Of a DNA stretch of 5,364 bases, positions 1 to 4,714 are shown piece by piece. Both the position numbers and the translations under genes were made by a program. The DNA is from Candidatus Atribacteria bacterium (lineage in GTDB: Bacteria > Atribacterota > Atribacteria > Atribacterales > Caldatribacteriaceae). The notes under the pieces are model-generated. The model did not search any database, was not told the DNA's origin, and saw nothing but the letters and a program-made list of their open reading frames with translations. The DNA is taken from the NCBI GenBank assembly GCA_029982105.1, contig JARRCQ010000132.1, positions 1 to 5,364 on the forward strand, written 5' to 3'. How positions within the stretch are numbered: position 1 is the stretch's first letter; each line of letters begins with the position of its first letter.

Positions 1-357
1 CTGGGGAAGTCTTAAAACTTGGGGGCGGTCTGGGTTATCAAAGTTAAAAACATAACACCAGTCATTTATTTCGGGAAGAGTTCCCTTTTCTTTCTTTCCT
101 TTCACTAATCTCTCGATACATTTTCTAACTGCGCTGGCTCTTCCGGTTCCTGTGAGGCCAACCACAAAGAGATTATACCCTGGTTTTTCCATCCGTAGGC
201 CAAACTCGATAGAACTCAAAGCTCTTTCTTGGCCCAAGAAACCTTCCAGCTCTTCTAATTCATCAGTACATTCAAAAGAAAAAACGTCTGGAGAACAAAC
301 CCATCGCAGTTGCTCTGGGCTTAAGCGATATTGAGAAAGGTCAACACTACTATTCAT
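1..357 (-). CDS. Lon-related AAA+ protease, N-terminal part (gene runs off the left edge)
   Basis: The visible 119 residues read MNSSVDLSQYRLSPEQLRWV and onward. They match the N-terminus of the Lon-related/LonB-like proteases (AAA_32-type ATPase followed by a Lon serine-lysine protease domain, usually close to 800 residues). The diagnostic order is present: the 'FLGQERALSSIEFGLRM' block at about residues 40-56, 'GYNLFVVG' at 60-67, the P-loop GLTGTGR at 67-73, and the 'DWCYVFNF...P..P..L.LP' block at about 100-118. The usual P-loop lysine is an arginine (R73), which I recall as common in this family, so it is not evidence of inactivity. The protease domain lies outside the window. The ATG at 357-355 is supported by AAAGGAG at 369-363, five bases upstream. 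The gene follows the small regulator-like gene by 41 bp and is probably cotranscribed with it. The likely role is cytoplasmic ATP-dependent proteolysis; the substrate is unknown. Confidence 0.88.
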   Translation of the reverse strand, partial: MNSSVDLSQYRLSPEQLRWVCSPDVFSFECTDELEELEGFLGQERALSSIEFGLRMEKPGYNLFVVGLTGTGRASAVRKCIERLVKGKKEKGTLPEINDWCYVFNFDNPDRPQVLRLPQ

Positions 358-362
358 AGGTG

Positions 363-387
363 CTCCTTTCGTTTTCCCATAAAGGAG
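363..387 (-). promoter_or_regulatory. Inverted repeat that can sequester the SD of the Lon-like gene
   Basis: On the minus strand CTCCTTT (387-381) and AAAGGAG (369-363) are exact complements separated by an 11-base loop. The second arm is the Shine-Dalgarno sequence of the downstream Lon-like gene, so the hairpin would hide it. The first arm also belongs to a second, mutually exclusive hairpin, GGAGA (397-393) with TCTCC (388-384) and loop GTTT, which would free the SD. The repeats begin just after the stop codon of the upstream gene (401-399), so ribosomes finishing there could decide which form folds. The pairing is seen directly; a regulatory role is inferred. Confidence 0.45.
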
Positions 388-398
388 AAAACTCTCCA

Positions 399-647
399 TT
401 ACAATTCTTCATAAATAACTTTAACTCCTTCTATTTTTTCCAAATCTTCTTTAATTTTTTTGAATTCTTCTAATTTGCCAGAAAGCTCTAAAATTATTAT
501 ACCCTCGTCTTTTCCTTCGCATTCGGAAGAAAATTCGTGAAGTCCCAAGCGAACCTTGATATTACATCCATAACGGCTAAGTAATTCCTGTACTTTAAGA
601 GCATTTTGCTCTCTTTTGCCCACTTTAATGAGGAGTAAATCAGCCAT
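399..647 (-). CDS. Small ACT/ferredoxin-fold protein, TM1266-like putative iron-only hydrogenase system regulator
   Basis: This 82-residue protein is cytoplasmic, with no signal peptide or membrane segment. The pattern is a beta strand (LLLIKV, 4-9), a helix with 'ALKVQELLSRYG' (16-27), a strand with 'IKVRLGLHE' (30-38), a short loop with one Cys (C43), a strand 'GIIILELSG' (49-57), a second helix, and a last strand 'GVKVIYEE' (74-81). That is the beta-alpha-beta-beta-alpha-beta plan of ACT/NikR-C-like domains. Both the length and the 'YG..I..R.GL...' and 'L..I.GVKV' blocks resemble the TM1266-type family, annotated as putative regulators of iron-only hydrogenase systems on the basis of gene context. 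No hydrogenase gene is visible here, so the role is not shown. The ATG at 647 follows a G-rich SD-like stretch (AAGGGGGATGAG). It is the first gene of a probable two-gene unit with the Lon-like protease. Another small ACT-like metal or ligand sensor remains possible. Confidence 0.62.
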   Translation of the reverse strand: MADLLLIKVGKREQNALKVQELLSRYGCNIKVRLGLHEFSSECEGKDEGIIILELSGKLEEFKKIKEDLEKIEGVKVIYEEL

Positions 648-680
648 AATCTCATCCCCCTTGGAAATCTAATTTTTATT

Positions 681-686
681 ATTATA
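681..686 (-). promoter_or_regulatory. Candidate -10 box for the minus-strand regulator/Lon-like unit
   Basis: The minus strand carries a perfect TATAAT at 686-681, which would start transcription about 25-30 bases before the ATG at 647. The sequence 17 bases upstream (709-704, ATGCAA) is a poor -35, and there is no TGn extension. The surrounding DNA is very AT-rich, so a chance match is possible. Confidence 0.4.
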
Positions 687-723
687 AAGTATTTTTCGTT
701 TCTTTGCATCTGGAGCCTATGGT

Positions 724-739
724 GAGGAATTTTTTCCTC
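724..739. repeat. Inverted repeat GAGGAA-TTTT-TTCCTC in the divergent control region
   Basis: GAGGAA (724-729) and TTCCTC (734-739) are exact complements around four T residues. The element lies between the two divergent promoters and spans the place where a -35 box for the plus-strand promoter would be (about 730-735). It could be an operator. It also resembles a small intrinsic terminator on the plus strand, because TTGTTTTT follows at 741-748, but no plus-strand gene precedes it. Only the repeat itself is certain. Confidence 0.4.
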
Positions 740-749
740 CTTGTTTTTG

Positions 750-758
750 TGTTATAAT
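750..758 (+). promoter_or_regulatory. Extended -10 promoter of the cobalamin riboswitch and btuFCD operon
   Basis: The sequence TGTTATAAT is a perfect extended -10 element (TGn followed by TATAAT at 753-758). It places transcription start at about 765, a few bases before the riboswitch P1 stem opens at about 770. The -35 position holds only a T-run, which fits extended -10 promoters since these depend little on a -35 hexamer. Confidence 0.72.
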
Positions 759-769
759 AGCGATGGAAT

Positions 770-958
770 GGTTTTAGGTGGCTTGGCCTTAATAGGGAAG
801 TCCGGTGAGAATCCGGTGCGGTCCCGCCACTGTGACCGGGGAGTGAGTTACTAAAACCACTGACGAAAGTCGGGAAGGGGTAACGAACGATGATCCGGGA
901 GCCAGGAGACCTGCCTGAAATTATCCCCAACCACTCTTCGTGGAAAGAGGAGGTGGGA
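770..958 (+). promoter_or_regulatory. Cobalamin (vitamin B12) riboswitch aptamer
   Basis: The conserved core of the adenosylcobalamin/B12 riboswitch family is complete. It has GGGAAGTCCGGTGAGAATCC beginning at 795, GCGGTCCCGCCACTGTGA (818-835), the CCACTG and GGGAAGG segments (857-879), and the B12 box AGCCAGGAGACCTGCC (900-915). The closing stem P1 can be drawn from TTTTAGG (772-778) with CCTGAAA (914-920), containing one G-U pair. The L5 bases TCCCGCC (822-828) are complementary to GGTGGGA (952-958) with one G-U pair, as expected of the L5-L13 kissing interaction formed when ligand binds. In known members, B12 binding lowers expression of the downstream genes. Its position directly ahead of btuFCD fits that role. 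The exact P13 stem around 952-958 is not resolved by eye. Confidence 0.96.
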
Positions 959-1039
959 AATTACTGGGTTCCGCCCCCCGTAGCGAGGATACTCCCTCTC
1001 TTCCCCCTCCTCCATCCTAATGATAAAAAGGAGGAAGCA
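944..1039 (+). promoter_or_regulatory. Riboswitch expression platform with mutually exclusive anti-SD and anti-anti-SD helices
   Basis: The btuF SD (GGAGGA, 1030-1035) is perfectly complementary to TCCTCC at 1008-1013, with a 16-base loop between, giving an SD-hiding hairpin. The same pyrimidine strand TTCCCCCTCCTC (1001-1012) can instead form a 12-bp helix with GAGGAGG-T-GGGAA (947-959), interrupted only by bulged T954. That helix shares bases 952-958 with the L5-L13 kissing loop. Cobalamin binding should therefore break the 12-bp helix and let TCCTCC cover the SD. No GC hairpin followed by a T-run is seen, so control looks translational rather than by transcription termination. The base pairing is seen directly; the switching order is inferred. 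Confidence 0.7.
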
Positions 1040-1041
1040 AT

Positions 1042-1971
1042 GTGGTAAAAAAGAGTAGCAAAACGATTATTTTCTTGATAGGATTAGGGCTGTTATTTTT
1101 TTCTTTAACCTTGGAAGCTCAAGCAGAGACTTTATTTGATGATTTAGGAAGAGAGGTAGAAATTCCCTTTTCTTGTGAGCGAATTATCTCCCTTTCTCCC
1201 AGTAATACAGAGATAGTGTTTGCTCTTTCTCGGGGAGAAAAACTGGTGGGAGTGACTACTTACTGTAATTATCCGGAGGAGGCAAAAGAAAAAGAAAAAA
1301 TAGGCACTATCACCGAGGTTAACTTAGAAAAAATAGTGGAGTTAGAGCCGGATATAGTTTTAGCCAGTTCCCTAACTCCCCGGGAAGTGGTAGACCGATT
1401 AGAAAATTTGGGAATTAAAGTATTTGTATTAGATCCTAAAAGCATCAGTGAAGTAATGGAAGATATAGAAAGAACAGGAATATTATTAGGGGTAGAAAAC
1501 CAAGGTAAAGAGCTAAGGAGGGAACTGGAGCAAAAAATCAAAGAGGTAGAAGACCGGGTTTCTCATCTTTCTCCTGAAGAGCGACCCACCGTTTTTCATC
1601 TCCTCTGGCATGAACCTCTCTGGACGGCTGGGAAAGATACTTTTATTAACGAATTTATTACCCTCGCTGGGGGAAGAAATGCAGTGGAAGACCTCTCGGG
1701 ATATGTTACTGTGGATTTAGAAGAATTTATTCGCCGTAACCCCGATATCATAACTGTAGTGGAAAATCACGGAGAAGGTGGGAATCTTCCTTACCAATTT
1801 TTGCTTTCTGATAGTCGATTGCGGGTAATTAATGCCATCCAGAACCAAAAAGTTTACCCTGTAGATGCCGATATCGTCTCTCGTTCTTCTCCTCGGGTAG
1901 TAGATGCTCTTTATGCCTTTGCCCATATAATTCACCCCGAAATTTTTGGAGAATATGAATACCAAAAGTAG
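1042..1971 (+). CDS. btuF: Cobalamin ABC transporter, periplasmic substrate-binding protein BtuF
   Basis: This 309-residue protein captures corrinoid outside the inner membrane and delivers it to BtuC. Residues 1-28 are a signal peptide: a KKSSK n-region, a hydrophobic core at about 8-24, and cleavage after AQA (26-28). There is no lipobox cysteine, so the mature protein should be soluble in a periplasm. Two Rossmann-like lobes typical of the class III binding-protein family (PF01497) follow. Marker segments are 'ERIISLSPSNTEIVFAL' (46-62), 'GTITEVNLEKIVELEPDIVLA' (88-108), a long linking helix (about 155-176), and 'LLWHEPLWTAGKDTFINEFI' (187-206), a Trp-rich BtuF-type block. The start is the GTG at 1042, seven bases after GGAGG (1030-1034). 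The ATG at 1040 is out of frame and stops after two codons. The next in-frame start (TTG, 1075) would remove the basic n-region. The gene lies under the B12 riboswitch and overlaps btuC. The family also contains siderophore and heme binders; the riboswitch favours corrinoid. Confidence 0.92.
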   Translation: MVKKSSKTIIFLIGLGLLFFSLTLEAQAETLFDDLGREVEIPFSCERIISLSPSNTEIVFALSRGEKLVGVTTYCNYPEEAKEKEKIGTITEVNLEKIVELEPDIVLASSLTPREVVDRLENLGIKVFVLDPKSISEVMEDIERTGILLGVENQGKELRRELEQKIKEVEDRVSHLSPEERPTVFHLLWHEPLWTAGKDTFINEFITLAGGRNAVEDLSGYVTVDLEEFIRRNPDIITVVENHGEGGNLPYQFLLSDSRLRVINAIQNQKVYPVDADIVSRSSPRVVDALYAFAHIIHPEIFGEYEYQK

Positions 1972-2953
1972 AGGAGGACTAACCTATCTAAGATTGTTGG
2001 TTTTAGTTCTTGCGAGCATCTTCTTGGCGCAAGGTTGGGGAGGGGGGAGATATAATATTTCTCACTCCCTTTCTCTCTTTTTCCTTTCTCCTCTTTCTCC
2101 TTCGGAAAGGATAATATTATTTGAGATTCGCTTACCCCGGATTATTCTTTCTTTTCTGGTGGGGGGAAGCCTCTCCTTGGGAGGAGGGGTGTTACAGGGA
2201 ATTTTTCAAAACCCTTTAGTAGACCCTTACGTTTTGGGAATTAGCTCCGGTGCTTCCTTGGGGGCGGTATTTGCTATTTTGAGTGGTGTTTATCTGGGCT
2301 ATTTTACCGTCCCTCTTTTTGCTTTTGGGGGAGCTTTACTTAGCGCTTTTTTAGTTTTCTATCTGGGTAAAATAGGGAAAAGGTTTCCTCTCGAGATTTT
2401 ACTTTTAGCTGGTGTAGGAGTGGGTTTTTTCTTCTCTGCTTTGGTATCCTTAGGGATGTTTTTAGCTGGAGAAGATTTACATCAACTGGTTTTCTGGACT
2501 ATGGGAGGGTTTTGGAATAGTAGCTGGCAAAAGGTGAAAATGATTTTACCTTTCCTTTTAATAGGAGTTCCGATTTTATTATCTTTTTTTCGAGAGCTTA
2601 ATGCTTTTCTCCTGGGGGAAAAAGTGGCAGAAAGTATGGGAGTGGAAGTAGAAAAAGTAAAAAAGTGGTTACTTTTTTTAGTTTCACTACTCATAGCTTC
2701 GGCAGTAGCAGTAAGTGGAGTGATTGGATTTGTGGGGTTGGTAGTACCTCATCTGGTTCGTCTTTTAGGTACAAGAGACCATCGTTATCTTCTTCCCTTT
2801 TCTTTTCTTTTAGGGGGAGGGGTGCTTCTCTGGGCTGATACTTTAGCTCGCACTATTTTAAGCCCGGTAGAGCTACCAGTAGGTATCATAACTAATCTCT
2901 TAGGTGCTCCTTTTTTTATCTATCTTTTGCGAGCGAGGAAGAAGAATCTGTGA
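1955..2953 (+). CDS. btuC: Cobalamin ABC transporter, membrane permease BtuC (FecCD family)
   Basis: This 332-residue integral membrane protein would form the homodimeric channel for corrinoid across the inner membrane. It is hydrophobic almost throughout, with about ten helices as in BtuC; the first spans about residues 9-27. FecCD-family signatures are clear: 'RLPRI' (59-63), the block from G78 through 'LQGIFQNPLVDPYVLGISSGAS' (80-101), the cytoplasmic coupling segment 'LLGEKVAESMGVEVEKVKKW' (about 218-238), 'GFVGLVVPHLVRLL' (258-271), and 'ELPVGIITNLLGAPFFIYLL' near the C-terminus. I chose the ATG at 1955, preceded by GGAG at 1948-1951 with a short three-base spacer. It overlaps the end of btuF by 17 bp, suggesting translational coupling. 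A TTG at 1946 is in frame but has no visible SD. A strong AGAGGAGG lies just inside the gene (1970-1977), but the nearest in-frame start after it, TTG at 1994, is too far away. Confidence 0.94.
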   Translation: MNTKSRGGLTYLRLLVLVLASIFLAQGWGGGRYNISHSLSLFFLSPLSPSERIILFEIRLPRIILSFLVGGSLSLGGGVLQGIFQNPLVDPYVLGISSGASLGAVFAILSGVYLGYFTVPLFAFGGALLSAFLVFYLGKIGKRFPLEILLLAGVGVGFFFSALVSLGMFLAGEDLHQLVFWTMGGFWNSSWQKVKMILPFLLIGVPILLSFFRELNAFLLGEKVAESMGVEVEKVKKWLLFLVSLLIASAVAVSGVIGFVGLVVPHLVRLLGTRDHRYLLPFSFLLGGGVLLWADTLARTILSPVELPVGIITNLLGAPFFIYLLRARKKNL

Positions 2954-4191
2954 AAAGATATCTGGAAGTGGAAAATCTCTCCTTTTCCTATGCCCAGAGA
3001 AAGATTTTAGATAAACTTACCTTTGGTGTAGATCAAGGAGAGTTGGTAGGAGCGATAGGTCCCAATGGGGCGGGAAAAAGCACTCTCCTTTACCTTTTGG
3101 CAGGATTAATTACTCCTGAAGGGGGAGAGATAGTTTTAGGAGGAGAAAGAGCAAAACACCTCTCTCGCCGAAGGTGGTCAAAGAAAGTGGCGATGGTTTT
3201 TCAGGAAATTCCTCCCGACTTAGAAATCCCCTCTCGGGAATTAATAGCCATGGGGAGATTCCCTCACTTGGGGCGATGGCAGAGAGAAGGAGAAATTGAC
3301 GAAGAAAAAATTACCTGGGCTATGGAAGTGACTTCAACTTCGAGTTTTTCCGACCGGATGTTTTCGGAGCTCTCAGGGGGAGAAAAACAAAGAGTAATGA
3401 TTGCTCGAGCTTTAGCCCAAGAACCAGAACTTTTACTTTTAGACGAGCCCACCAGCCATTTGGACATATTGCACCAGTTAGAAATTATGGAGATTCTTCT
3501 TCAGCTCAGGCGGGAAGGAGTAGCTATTGTTGCGGTTTTTCACGACCTGAATTTAGTTTCCCAATTTTGTGATAAGACGCTTTTGTTGAAGGAAGGGAAA
3601 TTGCTTTCTTTTGGGAAAGTGGAAGAAGTAATGAAGGCAGAAGAGGTAGAGAAATTATTGCAAGTGGAATTTTTGGAAACTATTCATCCCTTTTCTCTCC
3701 GTCCCTTTTTTATGCCTCTGCAAAAAATAAATAATAACCCATCTCGGGGGAGAGTTCACCTCATCTGTGGAGGGGGCAGCGGCTCGCGTTTTATGAAAGA
3801 ATTGTTAGAAGCCGGTTTCTCCCTTTCTTTAGGGGTGGTTAACCAATTAGATTCTGATGAAGAGTTAGCCAGAAAACTGGGTATTCCTCTCGTTCAAGAG
3901 AAACCCTTCTCTCTCTTTTCTTCTTCCGTGGTAGAAGAAGCTTATCAGTTAGCTAAAAAAGCCGATTTTATAGTCGTCGTTCCTACTTACTGGGGGAGAG
4001 GGAATCTCCCCAATTTAGACCTGGCTGAGCGTTTGGTTAAGGAGGGAAAGATAGTGTTAATTTTAGAGGAAGTGCTAAACCCCCGATTTGATTACACCGA
4101 AGGAAAAGCACAGGAAAAACTGAAGAAAATAATTGAGGAAGGAGGAAAAGTAGTAAAAGACCTCTCTACCTATCTATCTGCCTCTTCTTAA
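2950..4191 (+). CDS. btuD: Cobalamin ABC transporter ATPase BtuD with an extra C-terminal Rossmann-like domain
   Basis: This 413-residue protein is far longer than the usual 250-260 for this ATPase. Residues 1 to about 245 are a complete ABC ATPase: Walker A GPNGAGKST (37-45), Q-loop Q85, signature LSGGE (141-145), Walker B LLLLDE (161-166) with catalytic E166, D-loop SHLD (169-172), and switch H198. All key residues are intact, so it should power BtuC. After a linker (about 245-267), residues 268-413 form a second alpha/beta domain. It opens with 'RVHLICGGGSGSRFMKELLEAG', a glycine-rich strand-loop-helix, followed by 'LGVVNQLDSDEELARKLG', 'ADFIVVVPTYWGRGNLPNLDLAERLVKEGK' and 'NPRFDYTEGKA'. 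I recall similar extensions on some archaeal and anaerobe BtuD proteins; their function is not established to my knowledge. The start is the GTG at 2950, overlapping the btuC stop by four bases (GTGA) after GAGGAAG-type purines. It is the last gene of the riboswitch-led operon. Confidence 0.93.
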   Translation: MKRYLEVENLSFSYAQRKILDKLTFGVDQGELVGAIGPNGAGKSTLLYLLAGLITPEGGEIVLGGERAKHLSRRRWSKKVAMVFQEIPPDLEIPSRELIAMGRFPHLGRWQREGEIDEEKITWAMEVTSTSSFSDRMFSELSGGEKQRVMIARALAQEPELLLLDEPTSHLDILHQLEIMEILLQLRREGVAIVAVFHDLNLVSQFCDKTLLLKEGKLLSFGKVEEVMKAEEVEKLLQVEFLETIHPFSLRPFFMPLQKINNNPSRGRVHLICGGGSGSRFMKELLEAGFSLSLGVVNQLDSDEELARKLGIPLVQEKPFSLFSSSVVEEAYQLAKKADFIVVVPTYWGRGNLPNLDLAERLVKEGKIVLILEEVLNPRFDYTEGKAQEKLKKIIEEGGKVVKDLSTYLSASS

Positions 4192-4202
4192 AGAGACTTT
4201 TT
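4182..4202 (+). terminator. Weak candidate terminator at the end of btuD
   Basis: CTCTT (4182-4186) and AAGAG (4191-4195) form a five-pair stem with loop CTTA, followed by ACTTTTT. The T-run is at 4198-4202. The hairpin overlaps the btuD stop codon. The stem is short and AT-rich, so it may be inefficient or a chance match, but it is the only terminator-like element after the operon. Confidence 0.28.
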
Positions 4203-4215
4203 CCTTCTGGAAGCC

Positions 4216-4238
4216 GAAACTTCGCTTTTGAAAGTTTC
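4216..4238. repeat. Inverted repeat GAAACTT...AAGTTTC in the btuD-lipoprotein gap
   Basis: GAAACTT (4216-4222) and AAGTTTC (4232-4238) are exact complements around a nine-base loop. No T-run follows on the plus strand, so it is not a standard terminator for btuD. It lies 17 bases upstream of the -35 box of the next promoter, a plausible activator or operator position. Nothing else is recognised between 4192 and 4255. Confidence 0.35.
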
Positions 4239-4255
4239 ACATACCTCTCGCTGGT

Positions 4256-4284
4256 TTGACAACTTAGGCTATGTTAGATAAACT
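4256..4284 (+). promoter_or_regulatory. Sigma70-like promoter of the lipoprotein gene
   Basis: A perfect -35 TTGACA (4256-4261) is followed after exactly 17 bases by TAAACT (4279-4284), four of six matches to the -10 consensus. Transcription would start near 4291 and leave a leader of about 48 bases. This gives the lipoprotein gene its own promoter, separate from the B12 operon. Confidence 0.65.
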
Positions 4285-4321
4285 ATGGTTGTTGTCTTGG
4301 TAAAGTTAGTTATTAATGAAG

Positions 4322-4330
4322 AAAGGAGGT
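4322..4330 (+). promoter_or_regulatory. Near-ideal Shine-Dalgarno sequence deciding the lipoprotein start
   Basis: AAAGGAGGT is fully complementary to the canonical 16S rRNA anti-SD. The core GGAGG (4325-4329) lies nine bases before the ATG at 4339. An earlier ATG at 4331 is only one base from the core and its frame stops after three codons (ATG AAT AAA TGA), so 4339 is the real start. Confidence 0.8.
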
Positions 4331-4338
4331 ATGAATAA

Positions 4339-4698
4339 ATGAAATCAGCTCGTAAATACCTATTGTTGGGGTTGGCAGTAGTTTTATTTGCCGCCTTGCT
4401 TTCTGGTTGCTCAGTAACAGTTGGACCAAGGCCACCGGTTTACGGGAGTATAAAATTATGTGCTCGTGAAGGGTCAGTGATTTCTGGTTGGGTTTACATT
4501 GATGGTAATGACATGGGCAAATATGTTGATGGATGGTCGAGACCTTATTGCACAGATTGGATTCGCATGACTTTGGACGAAGAGCATCTTTTAGAAATAC
4601 GGGGAAGTAGAACTTGGCGGGGTTGGTTTACTCCTACTCGTGATGGACAAACCTTTACTCTTGACACTTATGATGGGGAAACTCTGATTATTTATTAA
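4339..4698 (+). CDS. Small lipoprotein with a PEGA-like beta-domain
   Basis: This 119-residue predicted lipoprotein starts with MKSARK, a hydrophobic core (about 7-21) and the lipobox LSGC (21-24), so C24 would be lipidated. Ser at +2 would favour outer-membrane sorting if the cell follows the E. coli rule. The mature part (about 96 residues) begins with a Pro-rich stretch and is then mostly beta. 'GSIKL' (36-40), 'GWVYIDGNDMGKYVDG' (50-65), 'DEEHLLEIRG' (80-89) and 'FTLDTYDGETLIIY' at the end resemble the PEGA pattern, in which a strand, 'V-x-I-D-G..xG' and a '.H.l.v' strand repeat. The cysteines C41 and C71 could form a disulfide. The domain match is by eye and weak, and the role is unknown. 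The gene has its own promoter and SD and converges on the next gene with only 16 bp between. Confidence 0.85.
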   Translation: MKSARKYLLLGLAVVLFAALLSGCSVTVGPRPPVYGSIKLCAREGSVISGWVYIDGNDMGKYVDGWSRPYCTDWIRMTLDEEHLLEIRGSRTWRGWFTPTRDGQTFTLDTYDGETLIIY

Positions 4699-4714
4699 AA
4701 AATTGTAAGATTAA

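Noticed and set aside
152..334. Plus-strand open frame of 60 codons
   Set aside because: It is antisense to the Lon-related protease N-terminus, whose family motifs are clear on the minus strand; it has no recognisable domain.
497..709. Minus-strand frame overlapping the TM1266-like gene in another frame
   Set aside because: It overlaps the better supported 82-codon gene and its promoter, and has no family resemblance.
682..930. Open frame on the minus strand across the riboswitch
   Set aside because: It lies opposite the conserved riboswitch core and overlaps both promoters. The composition is unlike a protein, and the RNA element fully explains the conservation.
971..1005. C-rich stretch after the aptamer considered as an intrinsic terminator
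   Set aside because: No strong hairpin is followed by a T-run before the start codon. The pyrimidines are better explained as the strand pairing alternately with 947-959 and the SD.
1269..1541. Ser-rich minus-strand frames opposite btuF, btuC and btuD (also 1717-1965, 2482-2694, 3264-3467)
   Set aside because: They are antisense shadows of purine-rich coding strands, and all sit inside intact, recognisable transporter genes.
1970..1977. Strong SD-like AGAGGAGG at the btuF stop
   Set aside because: No ATG, GTG or TTG lies at a suitable distance downstream in the btuC frame (nearest TTG at 1994 is 16 bases away). It is probably a consequence of the Arg-Gly-Gly codons, although it may help hold ribosomes for coupling.
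4331..4342. Earlier ATG (ATG AAT AAA TGA) considered as a leader peptide for the lipoprotein gene
   Set aside because: It begins one base after the SD core, too close for initiation, and encodes only three residues.
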